This document shows, in pieces, positions 40,633-49,718 of a DNA stretch of 64,000 nucleotides. The translations under genes and the position numbers were made by a program. The notes below the pieces were generated by a model that was not told where the DNA came from, made no database searches, and worked only from the letters and a program-made list of their open reading frames with translations. How positions within the stretch are numbered: position 1 is the first letter of the stretch; each line of letters opens with the position of its first letter. Source of the stretch: Prorocentrum cordatum (taxonomy: Eukaryota; Sar; Dinophyceae; Prorocentrales; Prorocentraceae); contig CAUYUJ010020516.1 in the NCBI GenBank assembly GCA_963575745.1, positions 208,598 to 272,597 of the forward strand. Reading direction: 5' to 3'.

Positions 40633-40825
40633 CGGGTCGGGCGAAAGGGGGGGATAGCAAAGGGGGGGGTTGAGAATCGGCTCACGTAGCTGATTTTCCC
40701 GGCGCCTCCCGGCGCCGGAGGCAGCTATGTATCGAGGAATGGGCCCCTCGGTGAGGCCGAAACCAGCTGCATGCAGCAAATTCCGTACCCCCCCCTTTCC
40801 CAATCCCCCCCTTTCGCCCAGCCCG
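40633..40825. mobile_element. Family J element
   Basis: Family J copy with both ends (CGGGTCGGGCGAAAGG; CCCCTTTCGCCCAGCCCG). Confidence 0.8.
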
Positions 40826-41146
40826 AACCTTGGGCCAGGGGCACCTTTAGCAACCCCGAACAGGAGGGACCGGCTGCGCAGGGGAAGCATCGACCTGGCA
40901 TCGGCGACACGTCGCTGGCACGTCGGCGACAGGCGACGTCGCGAAGCCGCGCGCTCCCGGGCGGGGTCGGCCATCAGGCCTCCACCGGCGCTGCTCGGGC
41001 GATGCACCCAGCTCTGAGCTTCTATTTAGGTCGGGCATGTCCTGCTGCAGGCGGATCCTGGACGAAAAAATAAGGAGATACTCAAAGCATGCCCCAAACA
41101 GTCAAAATAGTAGAAGGTCAAAAAATCGTCCCCAGATCATATTTTT

Positions 41147-41342
41147 TTGAAGGGGGGGTGTCCAAGAGGGGGGGGTGCAAATCATGGCCGGCGGCATGTG
41201 CGCGGCCCAGCGGGGGGGCCAGGGACGTAATGGACGTAATGAAACAAGAAAAGGCGCAATGAAATCTGGTGAAAAATCATGGCCCGCGCCATGATATGCA
41301 CCCCCCCCTAGCCATCACCCGCCCTCTTTTCCGCCCCCGATA
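41147..41342. mobile_element. Family P element
   Basis: Family P copy with intact right end and a left end shortened to GTGTCCAAGAGG. A family E half copy lies just before it (41028-41150). Confidence 0.7.
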
Positions 41343-41391
41343 TAGGCGAGCCGGGACGTTTCGCCACTGCTTGAGTAGACCCCCTCCCCCC

Positions 41392-41528
41392 CCCGACCGA
41401 GGGGCCTCGGCGCGCCCGGCCCGCTCGGCCACGAAGAGCGCCGAGCGCCGCTCCGGGGGCAGCTCGAGGATGCCGCCGGCGCGGCGCGGGGCGGCGGCGC
41501 CCGCGCCCGCCGCCCCCGCGGCGCGCAT
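41392..41528 (-). CDS. Possible first exon, Ala-rich start
   Basis: From the ATG at 41528-41526 the minus strand encodes an Ala/Gly/Arg-rich leader then RRAGGILELPPERRSALFVA and ERAGRAEAPR. The Ala-rich start could be a transit peptide or signal. It lies upstream of the DTW exons on the same strand and could be their first exon, but nothing links them directly. A GT follows the GCCCCTCG near 41393. Confidence 0.25.
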
Positions 41529-41565
41529 GGCGGCGGGCGCCGGGCCGAGGGCCTCCCCGGGTTTG

Positions 41566-41750
41566 GGGATGGACAGACCCCCCTTTAGCAAAACGTGGTC
41601 GAGTGAAAACGACCTGAGGCCCAAACCTGGCGGGCGCCTGCCTGGAAATTGACGGCCACGGCGCCCTCTCGAGAACCGAAAACGGACAATTCACCGAAAA
41701 TGGACAATTCACTAATCGACGTGTCACTGTTGGGGGTTCTGTCCACCCCC
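41566..41750. mobile_element. Family F element, diverged
   Basis: Fifth family F copy with a duplicated ACCGAAAA/ACAATTCAC stretch near the right end. Confidence 0.7.
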
Positions 41751-42267
41751 GATGGGTCCCCGAGGAGTGGGGATGCGGCCCTGGGACAGAAAAACCTCAA
41801 GACGGAGCCAGGACGACGAAGATGACTCCGCTGAAAGGTTCAAATCGAGGACCTCCGACATCCCGCGGCTCTGGAGGATGTCTCGGGCGCCGCGGTCTTC
41901 TCAGAGCGTTCAGGAGCGCTCTGAGAGCGTTCTGGAACGCTCGTCCCAGCCCCGTCCGAAGCATCCTTCAAGTTGAGCGCGAGTTAATGCGGGGGGGAGA
42001 AAGAAACCATTTTCGGGCCCAAAAGGTCCCTTTCTGAGCCTTGATAGGCTCCTTCAGGGGCCCGAAAGGGCCCCGTTTCCGCTGCTCTCGCTCCCCCCCC
42101 CATTTATCGCGGCCCGATCTTCAAGAAAATGACTCTCCGCCAGCCAAACTCAAGAACATTCGAGGGTACCCTCCCCAGGATGTACAACAGCATCCAACAA
42201 TCGCGGAAGAACATTAGGGTTCCCTCCCCGAACAGGCCTCGATCGATCTTCCGCCTCGGTCCGACCG

Positions 42268-42588
42268 TACCCAGTTTCGAACTGATCCCTATCGCAAAGA
42301 TCGGCAAGCCCAAAACCATGACAATCTTAGGTAGGTGCTCTCAGAGATTTGATAAATCCCCAAGATCGGCACCGAGGTAGAGACATGCCAAGCATGGGGA
42401 TAGGGGCAGGTTCTAAGCTGGTAGGAGGACTACATACCCAGCCTCGAACTTCTCTCTATCCCAAAGATCGGCAAGCCCATCTTAGAGATGCGCCCTCAGA
42501 GACAAAAGAAATACATAAGATCGGCCACGAGGTTATGTGATGAAAAACGTAGGGATAGGAGCAGGTTGCAAGCTGGGAGGAGGACAAC
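42268..42588. mobile_element. Two tandem family A elements
   Basis: Two diverged family A copies (42268-42423 and about 42433-42576) lie head to tail, followed by a third that is split by the LTR retrotransposon. The linkers (AGGAGGACTACAT and AGGAGGACAACAT) are near-identical, so the trio probably arose by tandem duplication. Confidence 0.65.
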
Positions 42589-42620
42589 ATACCCAGCCTC
42601 GAAATGATCGCTATCCCAAA
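42589..42620. mobile_element. Family A element, left part, split by the LTR retrotransposon
   Basis: ATACCCAGCCTCGAA...CTATCCCAAA is the left end of a family A copy. It resumes at 58662 (CCAAACACCGGCAAGCCC) and ends near 58843. The intact motif CTATCCCAAAGATCGGCAAG in neighbouring copies shows the break point and confirms CCAAA as the target duplication. Confidence 0.8.
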
Positions 42621-42887
42621 AGTCGAAAGTGAGCCCGGTAACTCAAATAGCATCCGCTCCCATGGGAATCGAATGGCAGATAGCGTCCATTACCCTGCTG
42701 GGGTGGTTCAATATGGGGAATGGACGGGTATGATAGGATAAGATCGATGTATCGGTCTTTCCAGCACATAGCGAACACTAAGGTAAGTGTCCGGGCAAAT
42801 AGGGCGCGCGTGCCTTGAGCCAAAGGCAACGGCGCGCGAGCTATGCTCCCGATACTGTAACATATCCCAAAAAGCTACCCTTAAAGT
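42621..42887 (-). repeat. 3' LTR
   Basis: 267 bp, 97.8% identical by eye to the 5' LTR. Sense ends are ACTTTAAGGG and CTTTCGACT, not the usual TG...CA. An internal GC-rich hairpin (CGCGCGTGCCTT paired with AAGGCAACGGCGCGCG, 42805-42838) is present in both LTRs. Confidence 0.92.
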
Positions 42888-43268
42888 CGGGGGGGGAGGA
42901 GACGGAGAGCATAGCCGCGCAGCCGTTAGGCTCTACAAAGGCCGCGCGCACAACTGTTTGCAAGAAAGAAAACAGTGTGTACAGTCTGGCCTAACACCAG
43001 ACTGTAAGGCGAGTTTCCTCGCAAAACATTTCACGCAAATACGAGATAGCCCCTTCGAACGATGAAGGGCTATCGGCTCAGTTAGAGGTAAGCCAAATGG
43101 GCCATACCTCACCGAACAAATATGTATTAAGGTAAAGAGCCTGAGTCATATAAAGCCGGCTCGTTGCCAGGCGTGAGATGCAAGGCTCGTTTCCGAGCAA
43201 CTAGAAGGGCGCCTCTGTAGTAGGCGCCCATGCTGGCAAATTGGACCGCGGGGGGCAACAAGGACAGA
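42888..43268 (-). other. Copia 3' noncoding region rich in hairpins
   Basis: Between the RNase H stop and the 3' LTR. It contains a 10-bp stem (TACAGTCTGG with CCAGACTGTA, 42980-43006), an 8+3-bp stem (GATAGCCC with GGGCTATC, 43045-43074), an 8-bp stem (GGGCGCCT with AGGCGCCC, 43207-43229) and two GNRA hairpins (43009-43022, 43185-43198). The sequence next to the LTR reads as a polypyrimidine (CTCCTCCCCCCCC) in the sense strand, where a polypurine tract is expected. Confidence 0.7.
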
Positions 43269-43676
43269 CTAAAATTGATTGGATTTGGGTTTGTTTCTGT
43301 CCTCGGGACCCCGAAAGGGAACAAACTGCTTCACGTCATACTTGAATGACTGAGTGCCTGACATCACTTCCAGAAGCAGCTCCCGATCGATGCTTCCCTT
43401 TGTATGCCCGTCTTCCGTCATATCCCTAGTATCACACCACTGCACGTTATGTACTATACCTATATCCATGAGCTCACGTATCCAACTGATATGTCCAAGC
43501 AGAGTCCGCTCTGTCGGTATCTTAAGATCCTTGCTTGATAATGATTTATAAACGGACTCAGCGTCTATGGTAAGAGATACTTTGATGGCTAGGCCTCCAA
43601 CTTCACGCATATTAGTTGTCGTGGAGTCAGAGCTCCTGCCTTGAGCTCGTGGAGAGTGATGAGCGTAGGGTAACAC
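43269..43676 (-). CDS. Copia RNase H, C-terminal part (shifted frame)
   Basis: The frame carries SLTIDAESVYKSL, ERTLLGHISWIRELMDIG and VQWCDTRDMTEDGHTKG, the second half of copia RNase H (Asp, then an ERT-helix, then a T-x-x-M-x-D-x-x-TKG end). The first half is in the preceding frame, ending at 43589, so the domain is split by an apparent -1 shift near 43600. The first residues of the open frame (to about 43620) are probably not translated in this register. Confidence 0.75.
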   Translation of the reverse strand: MLPYAHHSPRAQGRSSDSTTTNMREVGGLAIKVSLTIDAESVYKSLSSKDLKIPTERTLLGHISWIRELMDIGIVHNVQWCDTRDMTEDGHTKGSIDRELLLEVMSGTQSFKYDVKQFVPFRGPEDRNKPKSNQF

Positions 43677-46006
43677 TCATCGAGGTTATGCGCCGCTGCG
43701 AGTGCCTCCGCAGCATAGCTGGACCTCACCTGCAGTCGGTGTGATTTGCATAGTCCGTCACAGAGGTGAACGACGGACTTGCCTTGAGGCGAGTTTCCTC
43801 GCCGTGATACATTAACCCCGCGTATGCCGTAGCCCTTGGTCTCATCATCCCCCTCCCCGGTAAGCTTCCGATCCCCCGAATCGCTGTGGATGTCAACTTC
43901 ATTCGTCGGCTTCATCCGAGGGAAGGTGATGCGTTTCGGGCTGCTGATCATCTTTCGCGTCACAGCATTCAGGCGTCTGACTTGCAGATTGGTGGGCTCT
44001 TGGATTTTCTGGAGAGAAACCACGTATACCATGAGCCAGATTTGAGTAAGAAGGGCATAGGCGAGGGCTCCTCGCAAGCTGACGAACATGTCGGTAATGA
44101 GTTTCGTGGCTTTGGCATCGGCCGCCGCTCCTGTAAGTTCTGGGTGTGTGATAGGACGTAGTTGTTTGATACACTCGTCCTGATCCATGATCACATCCCC
44201 TTGATCATTCTTAGTGTAGCGAACGGCGCAGTTCGTATACGTGTGTTTGTTGAGCTTGCATTTGCCAAACACCTTTTCGACACGCTGTACATAGTCGTCT
44301 ATATCTTTCTCTAGGCCAGTCATGTTAATATCATCGACATGTTTTGCCGTTGGCAGATGTTGGCTGAATTCAAATTCAGGGTCATAACTGGTCGGTGCAA
44401 GGCCCATAGCTCGTGTGGTCGTACGAAGTTTGAGAGAGAACGCTCTTGGAGCGTCCTTTGTACCCGTTCCTGGTTTGAGGCATCTGAGGCAGTGTCGGCT
44501 TTCGTCATAGGATGAGAAGCCGGGTAGTGTACGAAGTACCTGGGCACTTCCCGGTGGAAGAGTGAAGCAGACCATGCGAGTTTCCTCGCCGGTGGCATGG
44601 GCAAGTTCCTCATAGGTCAAGCCCTTGAGGAACGCCTTGTCGATATCCATGGATGCTAAGATCCATTCTGGATGGCATGCCGCCTCACTTGCCAGGAGTC
44701 GTTGGGATTGCCTTCGGGCGGTTCCCGAGAATGTCTCTACGTCGAAAGCCTCAGTATCCATAAATCCACGAAGGACAAGTCTGAGACGAATGGTTTTAAC
44801 GTTCTCGGTACCCACCTTTACAAACTTCCACTTGTATACATACCTGGATGTCATGATGTTGGAAGCTTTGGATAAATCATACATCTCAAAGCATCGGTTG
44901 CCAATCCAGATTTTGAGTTCAGTATACAAAGCTTCACTAACCTCCTTTGGATGTGCTGCTATGTCGGCTTTGGTCAATAGATCGTCTTCTTTAACGACCA
45001 CAGCACGTTTAGCAGCAGAGGAAACATATACTCTCATCGTTGCGACCATATCGGTGTCGAGCTGTGCAAGTTGAGCCTGATCCAACACTACTTTTGACAT
45101 GACTGATGAAAGACATAACTCAACGTAAGGACCATATTCATCACTGTCAAGAGAGTAGCTCTGGTCAGGTGTGGTTGAGAAGAGAGAGACTAGACAGGAC
45201 TCTCGTGGTTTAGGCTCGTCTCCGAGCGTGTCCGATGATATGATATCTTCTTCGTCCACAGATGCTGAAACCAAAACACATTGGTCAGGCAGCGTGGTTG
45301 TTGGGACGCAGTAGAGATAATCGTCGGTAGTCGTCGTAGGATGAAGGTCCATACGTAGCTCGTCGTACCACTCTTCCAGCATCATAGCTTCGATATTATG
45401 TTCCTCATTTTCCTCATAGATTGTCGACAGACGGCCATCACTCGGCGATGAAGCACCTGGGGTGTCTGGAGGAGGCCTGTTTCCAGGCGAATCGTGTTCT
45501 CCAGACGTGTTGCTTGAGTGCTGATATTTAGCCAGGTCGTCGTGAAATCCTAAGGAAGGGGCACCTGAAGTCGAGCATTGAACAAGTCTGGAATGAGTGC
45601 TACCAGTGATCTGAGAAATGTTTAGGCCGGTGCCCACACATGCGTAGTAGTGGAAAGCCGGGCTGATATCGTTGTCATAGTGGATCAGCGTAGACCCGGT
45701 GGCGTACTTTACTGCAGGTAGGCTTGACACACTTTTGGCCAATCTAACTGCTACTACATGTTCTACTCGGAAGTAGTTTCGCACGAGATACTGTAGTGCT
45801 AGATGTACGCGCGGGTGAAACTTGCTGTCGTCGGAAAGATTGAGGTTTCCCTTGTAATCGGGGATATAGCCGAAAACTTTGGCAGGTTTCCCTGCGCCGA
45901 GATGTGCCGCACATGTAAGGGCGGTTTGCATGGCCATGTTATCCATGCCAAGTTCCCGTGTGAGGAGACATTCAATGTATAGTGCGTGACGAGCATCAGG
46001 ATACAT
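43589..46006 (-). CDS. Copia reverse transcriptase and start of RNase H
   Basis: 805 codons. The first 330 residues are a variable linker with acidic and Thr-rich parts. RT follows: KADIAAHPKEVSEALYTELK...W (copia palm start), WKFVKVGTENVKTIRLRLVL, motif A ILASMDIDKAFLKG, and the catalytic box KHVDDINMTG where copia usually has YVDD. RNase H starts with EVDIHSDSGDRKL and QVRSSYAAEALAAA. The frame begins by overlapping the integrase frame by 11 nt in a +1 relation. Four GNRA hairpins lie in this ORF (43789, 44576, 45214, 45475) plus 45882. Role: copy element RNA into DNA. Confidence 0.88.
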   Translation of the reverse strand: MYPDARHALYIECLLTRELGMDNMAMQTALTCAAHLGAGKPAKVFGYIPDYKGNLNLSDDSKFHPRVHLALQYLVRNYFRVEHVVAVRLAKSVSSLPAVKYATGSTLIHYDNDISPAFHYYACVGTGLNISQITGSTHSRLVQCSTSGAPSLGFHDDLAKYQHSSNTSGEHDSPGNRPPPDTPGASSPSDGRLSTIYEENEEHNIEAMMLEEWYDELRMDLHPTTTTDDYLYCVPTTTLPDQCVLVSASVDEEDIISSDTLGDEPKPRESCLVSLFSTTPDQSYSLDSDEYGPYVELCLSSVMSKVVLDQAQLAQLDTDMVATMRVYVSSAAKRAVVVKEDDLLTKADIAAHPKEVSEALYTELKIWIGNRCFEMYDLSKASNIMTSRYVYKWKFVKVGTENVKTIRLRLVLRGFMDTEAFDVETFSGTARRQSQRLLASEAACHPEWILASMDIDKAFLKGLTYEELAHATGEETRMVCFTLPPGSAQVLRTLPGFSSYDESRHCLRCLKPGTGTKDAPRAFSLKLRTTTRAMGLAPTSYDPEFEFSQHLPTAKHVDDINMTGLEKDIDDYVQRVEKVFGKCKLNKHTYTNCAVRYTKNDQGDVIMDQDECIKQLRPITHPELTGAAADAKATKLITDMFVSLRGALAYALLTQIWLMVYVVSLQKIQEPTNLQVRRLNAVTRKMISSPKRITFPRMKPTNEVDIHSDSGDRKLTGEGDDETKGYGIRGVNVSRRGNSPQGKSVVHLCDGLCKSHRLQVRSSYAAEALAAAHNLDECYPTLITLHELKAGALTPRQLICVKLEA

Positions 46007-47219
46007 CGCAAATTACCTCACGAGATCCTGCCTTGACAACAATATGTCCTCTTTCAGGCACATTACGGATCACCGGGAATGGGCCATTCCAGCCTCCATG
46101 GTCGTCCTTAGTGGCAGTGGGTCGGTGGTAATCGACCAAATCCCCTGCAGAATAAAGGCGAGCACCATCAGGAGTCGTTTTAGCCCTAAGAGCCCGATTT
46201 GTCTTGGCCACAGCAGTGGCCTGAGTTATGGCTTCTAGGCTGACTTCCCTCACACGACGTTCTCGTTCGTGTCCTGAAGTCTCGGGTCCCTTGGGAAAGT
46301 CAAGGGTGTCGAGATCAGGGAGAAAGGAGGGCTGACGTCCTGTGTGTGCTTGGTATGGCGATACTCCGTTATAAAACGTAAAAGCATTGGTAACAAAGAT
46401 GCCTTCTGCCAATACTCTAGTGAATACAACAGGGATGTTGTGTCTATTCAGTTCTTCCTCAATTATGTGGAGGACGCCTCTGAGAATGCCGTTTCGTGAC
46501 TCAATTGAAGTCGCGTGTTGGCCAGGTGCTCGGATACGAAGTTCCGTGCCCTTATTGGCCATCATGGCTTTAGCGGCATCATTGTTCAGGGCGCCTTCTC
46601 CGTCTGAGTATAAGACTTTGAAGGGTCCGTGATAGGCAATCCAGCAGTAGTGGTAGGCGTCAAAGATAGCGTCACGTTCTCTGTCGGAAATGTCTAGGCC
46701 TGCTGCCAGGCGAACACAACGATCCATAATGTGAAATATGGTCCGTTTCTTGTAGAACATGAGGTCCATTTCGCCTTCGTCGAGCCAGTTACCGGGAAGG
46801 CTCACTGAGGGTAGCGTTGAGTTTCCTGGACGTTCCCATGCTCTGCATTCCCGACAGGTATCGCAAACTTCCTTGATCATGTTCAGTCGAACGTTATCCA
46901 GCCCCACTTTGTCGAGGATTAGCCTCATCTTAGGTTCCTTCGCATGATACCATCGCAGATGCAGTTTTCGGATTTCCTTTTTCACGACATGAGGTTCGTG
47001 ACTACGGAGACTTTGTAGACTGTGTTGGATATCGAATCTCGCCCAGTCGGGTAGTCGTGGAGCCCCAGAGCCGGTGGAGGCAAGAGGGTTCCTTGTAGCT
47101 CTCCGTAGTTGGTCCCCTGCATTGACTGCATCTGGAGGTGGTGGTGCGCCTTGTAGGCGGCCGCGACGGGCCGCTACCTGTGGCGTTTCGCTAGAGGACG
47201 CGGAAGGCGTGTTTCCCCT
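45996..47219 (-). CDS. Copia integrase
   Basis: Open from the TAG at 47222-47220 to the stop at 45998-45996. The N-terminal part reads LPDWARFDIQHSLQSLRS then KLHLRWYHA and CDTCRECRAW, the pre-integrase His-Cys zinc region of dinoflagellate copia elements. Catalytic core: WLDEGEMDLMFYK (first Asp), KVLYSDGEGALN (second Asp) and SIESRNGILRGVLH (Glu, 33 residues after the second Asp). The C-terminus (YSAGDLVDYHRP...GGWNGPFPVI) is an SH3-like region. The upstream TAG is in the same frame as the preceding zinc-rich segment, so the two were probably continuous. Role: insert element DNA, giving the 5-bp duplication. Confidence 0.88.
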   Translation of the reverse strand, partial: RGNTPSASSSETPQVAARRGRLQGAPPPPDAVNAGDQLRRATRNPLASTGSGAPRLPDWARFDIQHSLQSLRSHEPHVVKKEIRKLHLRWYHAKEPKMRLILDKVGLDNVRLNMIKEVCDTCRECRAWERPGNSTLPSVSLPGNWLDEGEMDLMFYKKRTIFHIMDRCVRLAAGLDISDRERDAIFDAYHYCWIAYHGPFKVLYSDGEGALNNDAAKAMMANKGTELRIRAPGQHATSIESRNGILRGVLHIIEEELNRHNIPVVFTRVLAEGIFVTNAFTFYNGVSPYQAHTGRQPSFLPDLDTLDFPKGPETSGHERERRVREVSLEAITQATAVAKTNRALRAKTTPDGARLYSAGDLVDYHRPTATKDDHGGWNGPFPVIRNVPERGHIVVKAGSREVICDVS

Positions 47220-48053
47220 CTAGGGGGCGTCTCGTAGCATGTCGTAACTGCTGGCACCAGATGTCGGATCGACGTTGCCGAAGGATCGTGGTCGCGGTGG
47301 CCTGGCGCGTGCGCCTTGGCGGCCACCTGAAGCTGAAGCTTGGCCCTCACCAGGTTTAGGTAAGGGTTTCCACCAAGCTGGCACGGTTTTGCCCTCGGGG
47401 TCGTGATCGTTTGGAAGTTTAAATGGTTCAGCAAAACGACATGTACCAGGTTCGGTATCGAGGTGGTTCTTAACACCCTTGCTTCTCGTAAGATCCCTCT
47501 GGCATGCGGGACATGGCCAATATACAGAGATGGAATCCTGATATTTACACTGCGTAGGGTCTCTGTTATGGCTAGGACTGTCCTTTCGGACGTTGTCGAT
47601 GCATGCCGGGCAAGTAGCCACCTTTGGGAAGATACGATCACCGATGCGTCTCATACCTTCGCCTGGTTCAGCTTGATCGGGAAGGTCTGCAGGGTAAGCA
47701 TGTGCGGTACTAATAGGCGCGTTTCCGCGCGTAGTATCAATGGCTTTCGCCAGATAGACGGCTTCCACGAAGGCAGACTGCAGTCGTCGAGTGTATTTTT
47801 GTGCACGGCTGTGCGTGCACATGCTGACCGTTGCATGTGAGTCGCTCAAAGGGTTTAAGAATTGTCTCGTCGTTGCTGGTGATATTTGTCGGCTTTTTAA
47901 TATAGTCACCAGCCGTATCTTTGAGTCCCGTAGCACATTGATCAATGCGTACGGTTGTAATGTGTGGTCGGTTGGCAAGTGTCTTCCATGGGGAAATATC
48001 ATCCACTCATGTTCCTGTAGGTTGTTCGCGTATAAACCACCTCCGAGCGTCAT
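47220..48053 (-). CDS. Copia ORF with Cys-rich zinc domain, after methyltransferase-like module
   Basis: The real register probably enters this frame near 47815 (AQKYTRRLQSAFVEAVYLAK), completing the second methyltransferase-like module. Upstream of that the register is the other frame (48006-47815: DDISPWKTLA, TVRIDQCATGLKD, IKKPTNITSN). The middle has CPACIDNV...CKYQ and PCPACQRDLTRSKGVKNHL...C, a CxxC / CxxC-H-C zinc-binding arrangement. The tail is basic and Gly-rich. It ends in an in-frame TAG just before the integrase region. Function unknown; location suggests a nucleic-acid-binding linker. Confidence 0.55.
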   Translation of the reverse strand: MTLGGGLYANNLQEHEWMIFPHGRHLPTDHTLQPYALINVLRDSKIRLVTILKSRQISPATTRQFLNPLSDSHATVSMCTHSRAQKYTRRLQSAFVEAVYLAKAIDTTRGNAPISTAHAYPADLPDQAEPGEGMRRIGDRIFPKVATCPACIDNVRKDSPSHNRDPTQCKYQDSISVYWPCPACQRDLTRSKGVKNHLDTEPGTCRFAEPFKLPNDHDPEGKTVPAWWKPLPKPGEGQASASGGRQGARARPPRPRSFGNVDPTSGASSYDMLRDAP

Positions 48054-49293
48054 CTTGGGTTACAGCTATTTTACCACAATAAATTATGTGTGGTAAATCT
48101 TCTTTGTGGTGCTGTTCCCAAGTGTTGTGTTGAGTGGTGCGGCAACTGGGTTGTAGTATGGCAACTCGTACGTAGCATATAGCGAAGTAGTGATCTATAA
48201 CCCGCTGCACCGAGGGGTCTCCCAGGTCGACATATCTAGTCTTGTCTAGGTTGCCTCCTGAGGAGAGTCCCCTTGAGAAGGCAAGCTCTGAGATACCACC
48301 TTCACCGCCACAAAGCTCCAACATATCCACGCAGTTGCTATGACCATAGCATAGTGTAGCAACTATGCTGTGTATGTTAGCGTGTGTGTCAGGCATAGAT
48401 GTGGGGAGGGTAAGGAACAGGTCATCGTCCTCATCGGAGCTTATCAGCTCAATGGGGATGTCAGTACTCCAGGTTGCCATAAGATCCTGTCCGAGTCCTG
48501 ACAAGTCGTCGCCGCAATCATCGTTTCCGTCTTCAACGTGCTTTTTAATGCGGCGAGGCTTGATGCCTGCTTCCTTTTTGGCTCTGAGCCTTTCCTTCTG
48601 CTTGATACGCGATTCTGTGGGTAAAACTTGCTCGTCTTGTTCGCCGGTCTGTGTGCCCATTGTCGTGGTTGAGTGGGTGCATGCGTCAATCGCCAGAGTC
48701 GGGAGGGGGAGAGAACAGTCATCTATGATGACGCGTCGAAGTTTCTGTGGTGATTGAGTGGGCTCGTTTCCGAGCAAGACGGGTTCCTCGGGTTGCCAAT
48801 ACAACCGAGTGCTGATGTTGGCAACCCCTGCAGGTAGTGGTGCATGCCAATCATACCCTGTTGGTTGATCGGTAACTGAGATATCCTGAATAACCGCATT
48901 GGTATCCAGGTTAATCGTTACACGTCGGATAACATCAGACCATTTCGGTCCTCCCTTGTTGGTCGTCACGTAGTGATGGATGTTATGGTCCGTACGTGTA
49001 TACGTGTTTAAATATACAGGCACGTTTCCGTGCGTGGTGGTACTCCCCAGGATGTTGTCGTTCAAATGACGGATGAGTGTAGTACGTGTCTGAGCTCGCC
49101 ATTCAGCATGCCGTACTGTGTGACCGTACCAATCCAACACATGTTGTGGTATTGCATGCTTGCATGTACATGCCCACAGCTTCGAGCTAATCGGTATTGA
49201 TGACACTACCTGCATATAAGTACCACTCGGTGTACTGTCTTGCATATTGAACCGAATACCGAAATGACACAGACGCATCCGTATTACTGACAA
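48007..49293 (-). CDS. Copia methyltransferase-like module 2 and flanks
   Basis: The N-terminal third (RLCHFGIRFN..PSGTYMQVVSS...CTCKHAIPQH) completes module 1 from the preceding frame. Then come a WQPEEPVLLGNEP linker, a basic KQKERLRAKKEAGIKPRR stretch and the module-2 core CVDMLELCGGEGGISELAFS, like the glycine-rich motif I of S-adenosylmethionine-dependent methyltransferases, followed by RYVDLGDP and AILQPSC (a PC-like motif). The sense continues past an in-frame TGA at 48009-48007 into DDISPWKTLA. Dinoflagellate copia elements are known to carry such domains; catalytic status here is not evident. Confidence 0.65.
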   Translation of the reverse strand: MSVIRMRLCHFGIRFNMQDSTPSGTYMQVVSSIPISSKLWACTCKHAIPQHVLDWYGHTVRHAEWRAQTRTTLIRHLNDNILGSTTTHGNVPVYLNTYTRTDHNIHHYVTTNKGGPKWSDVIRRVTINLDTNAVIQDISVTDQPTGYDWHAPLPAGVANISTRLYWQPEEPVLLGNEPTQSPQKLRRVIIDDCSLPLPTLAIDACTHSTTTMGTQTGEQDEQVLPTESRIKQKERLRAKKEAGIKPRRIKKHVEDGNDDCGDDLSGLGQDLMATWSTDIPIELISSDEDDDLFLTLPTSMPDTHANIHSIVATLCYGHSNCVDMLELCGGEGGISELAFSRGLSSGGNLDKTRYVDLGDPSVQRVIDHYFAICYVRVAILQPSCRTTQHNTWEQHHKEDLPHIIYCGKIAVTQDDARRWFIREQPTGT

Positions 49294-49679
49294 CTTAAGA
49301 TCTTCCAGGGTATCACGTACTGGAGATAACTTCCAAACATATCCTGGGGGACCAAATATAATGATTTCATACGGAGTTTCTTTGCTTTTATCAACAGGTT
49401 CTGGATACGTGACAAATGTGGGGCCACTCTCTTTCCTGGAGTTCGTACATACCAGTCACCCGGGGTACTAATCCATATGAGAGTGTAATCTCCACTGATC
49501 ACCGCACCCAGGTAATCTGTGCCCACGCTTGTCATAAGCTCATTGTGGGAAATGCGATCACAGATATAACCTCGGGTGCGGAGGTCGGCGCAAGCCTCTC
49601 TCGTATCTTCAATGACAAAAGCCCTCTTACTAAGGCAGGTTACCCCGCTGTCCTTGTTACCCCTCGGCTTTTCGGCCAA
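49284..49679 (-). CDS. Copia methyltransferase-like module 1, N-terminal part
   Basis: The frame is continuous with the RING/protease ORF except for the TGA at 49721-49719. It encodes RAFVIEDTREACADLRTRGY, TLIWISTPGDWYVRTPGKR and KSLYLVPQDMFGSYLQYVIP. It resembles the Rossmann-like modules with an STP-C or PPC turn found in dinoflagellate copia polyproteins, but the Cys is replaced (STPGDW). It continues in another frame at 49293. Probable fragment of a once continuous polyprotein. Confidence 0.5.
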   Translation of the reverse strand: MAEKPRGNKDSGVTCLSKRAFVIEDTREACADLRTRGYICDRISHNELMTSVGTDYLGAVISGDYTLIWISTPGDWYVRTPGKRVAPHLSRIQNLLIKAKKLRMKSLYLVPQDMFGSYLQYVIPWKILSCQ

Positions 49680-49718
49680 CAGGCAAGACGACGAGGGGGC
49701 GACGTCGCCCTGCCATCT

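Noticed and set aside
42862-42887. LTR beginning at the TGTTACAG motif, to give a canonical TG start
   Set aside because: Both LTR copies stay homologous for 25-26 bp beyond it, and the CCAAA duplication together with the uninterrupted family A target sets the end at 42887 / 58661.
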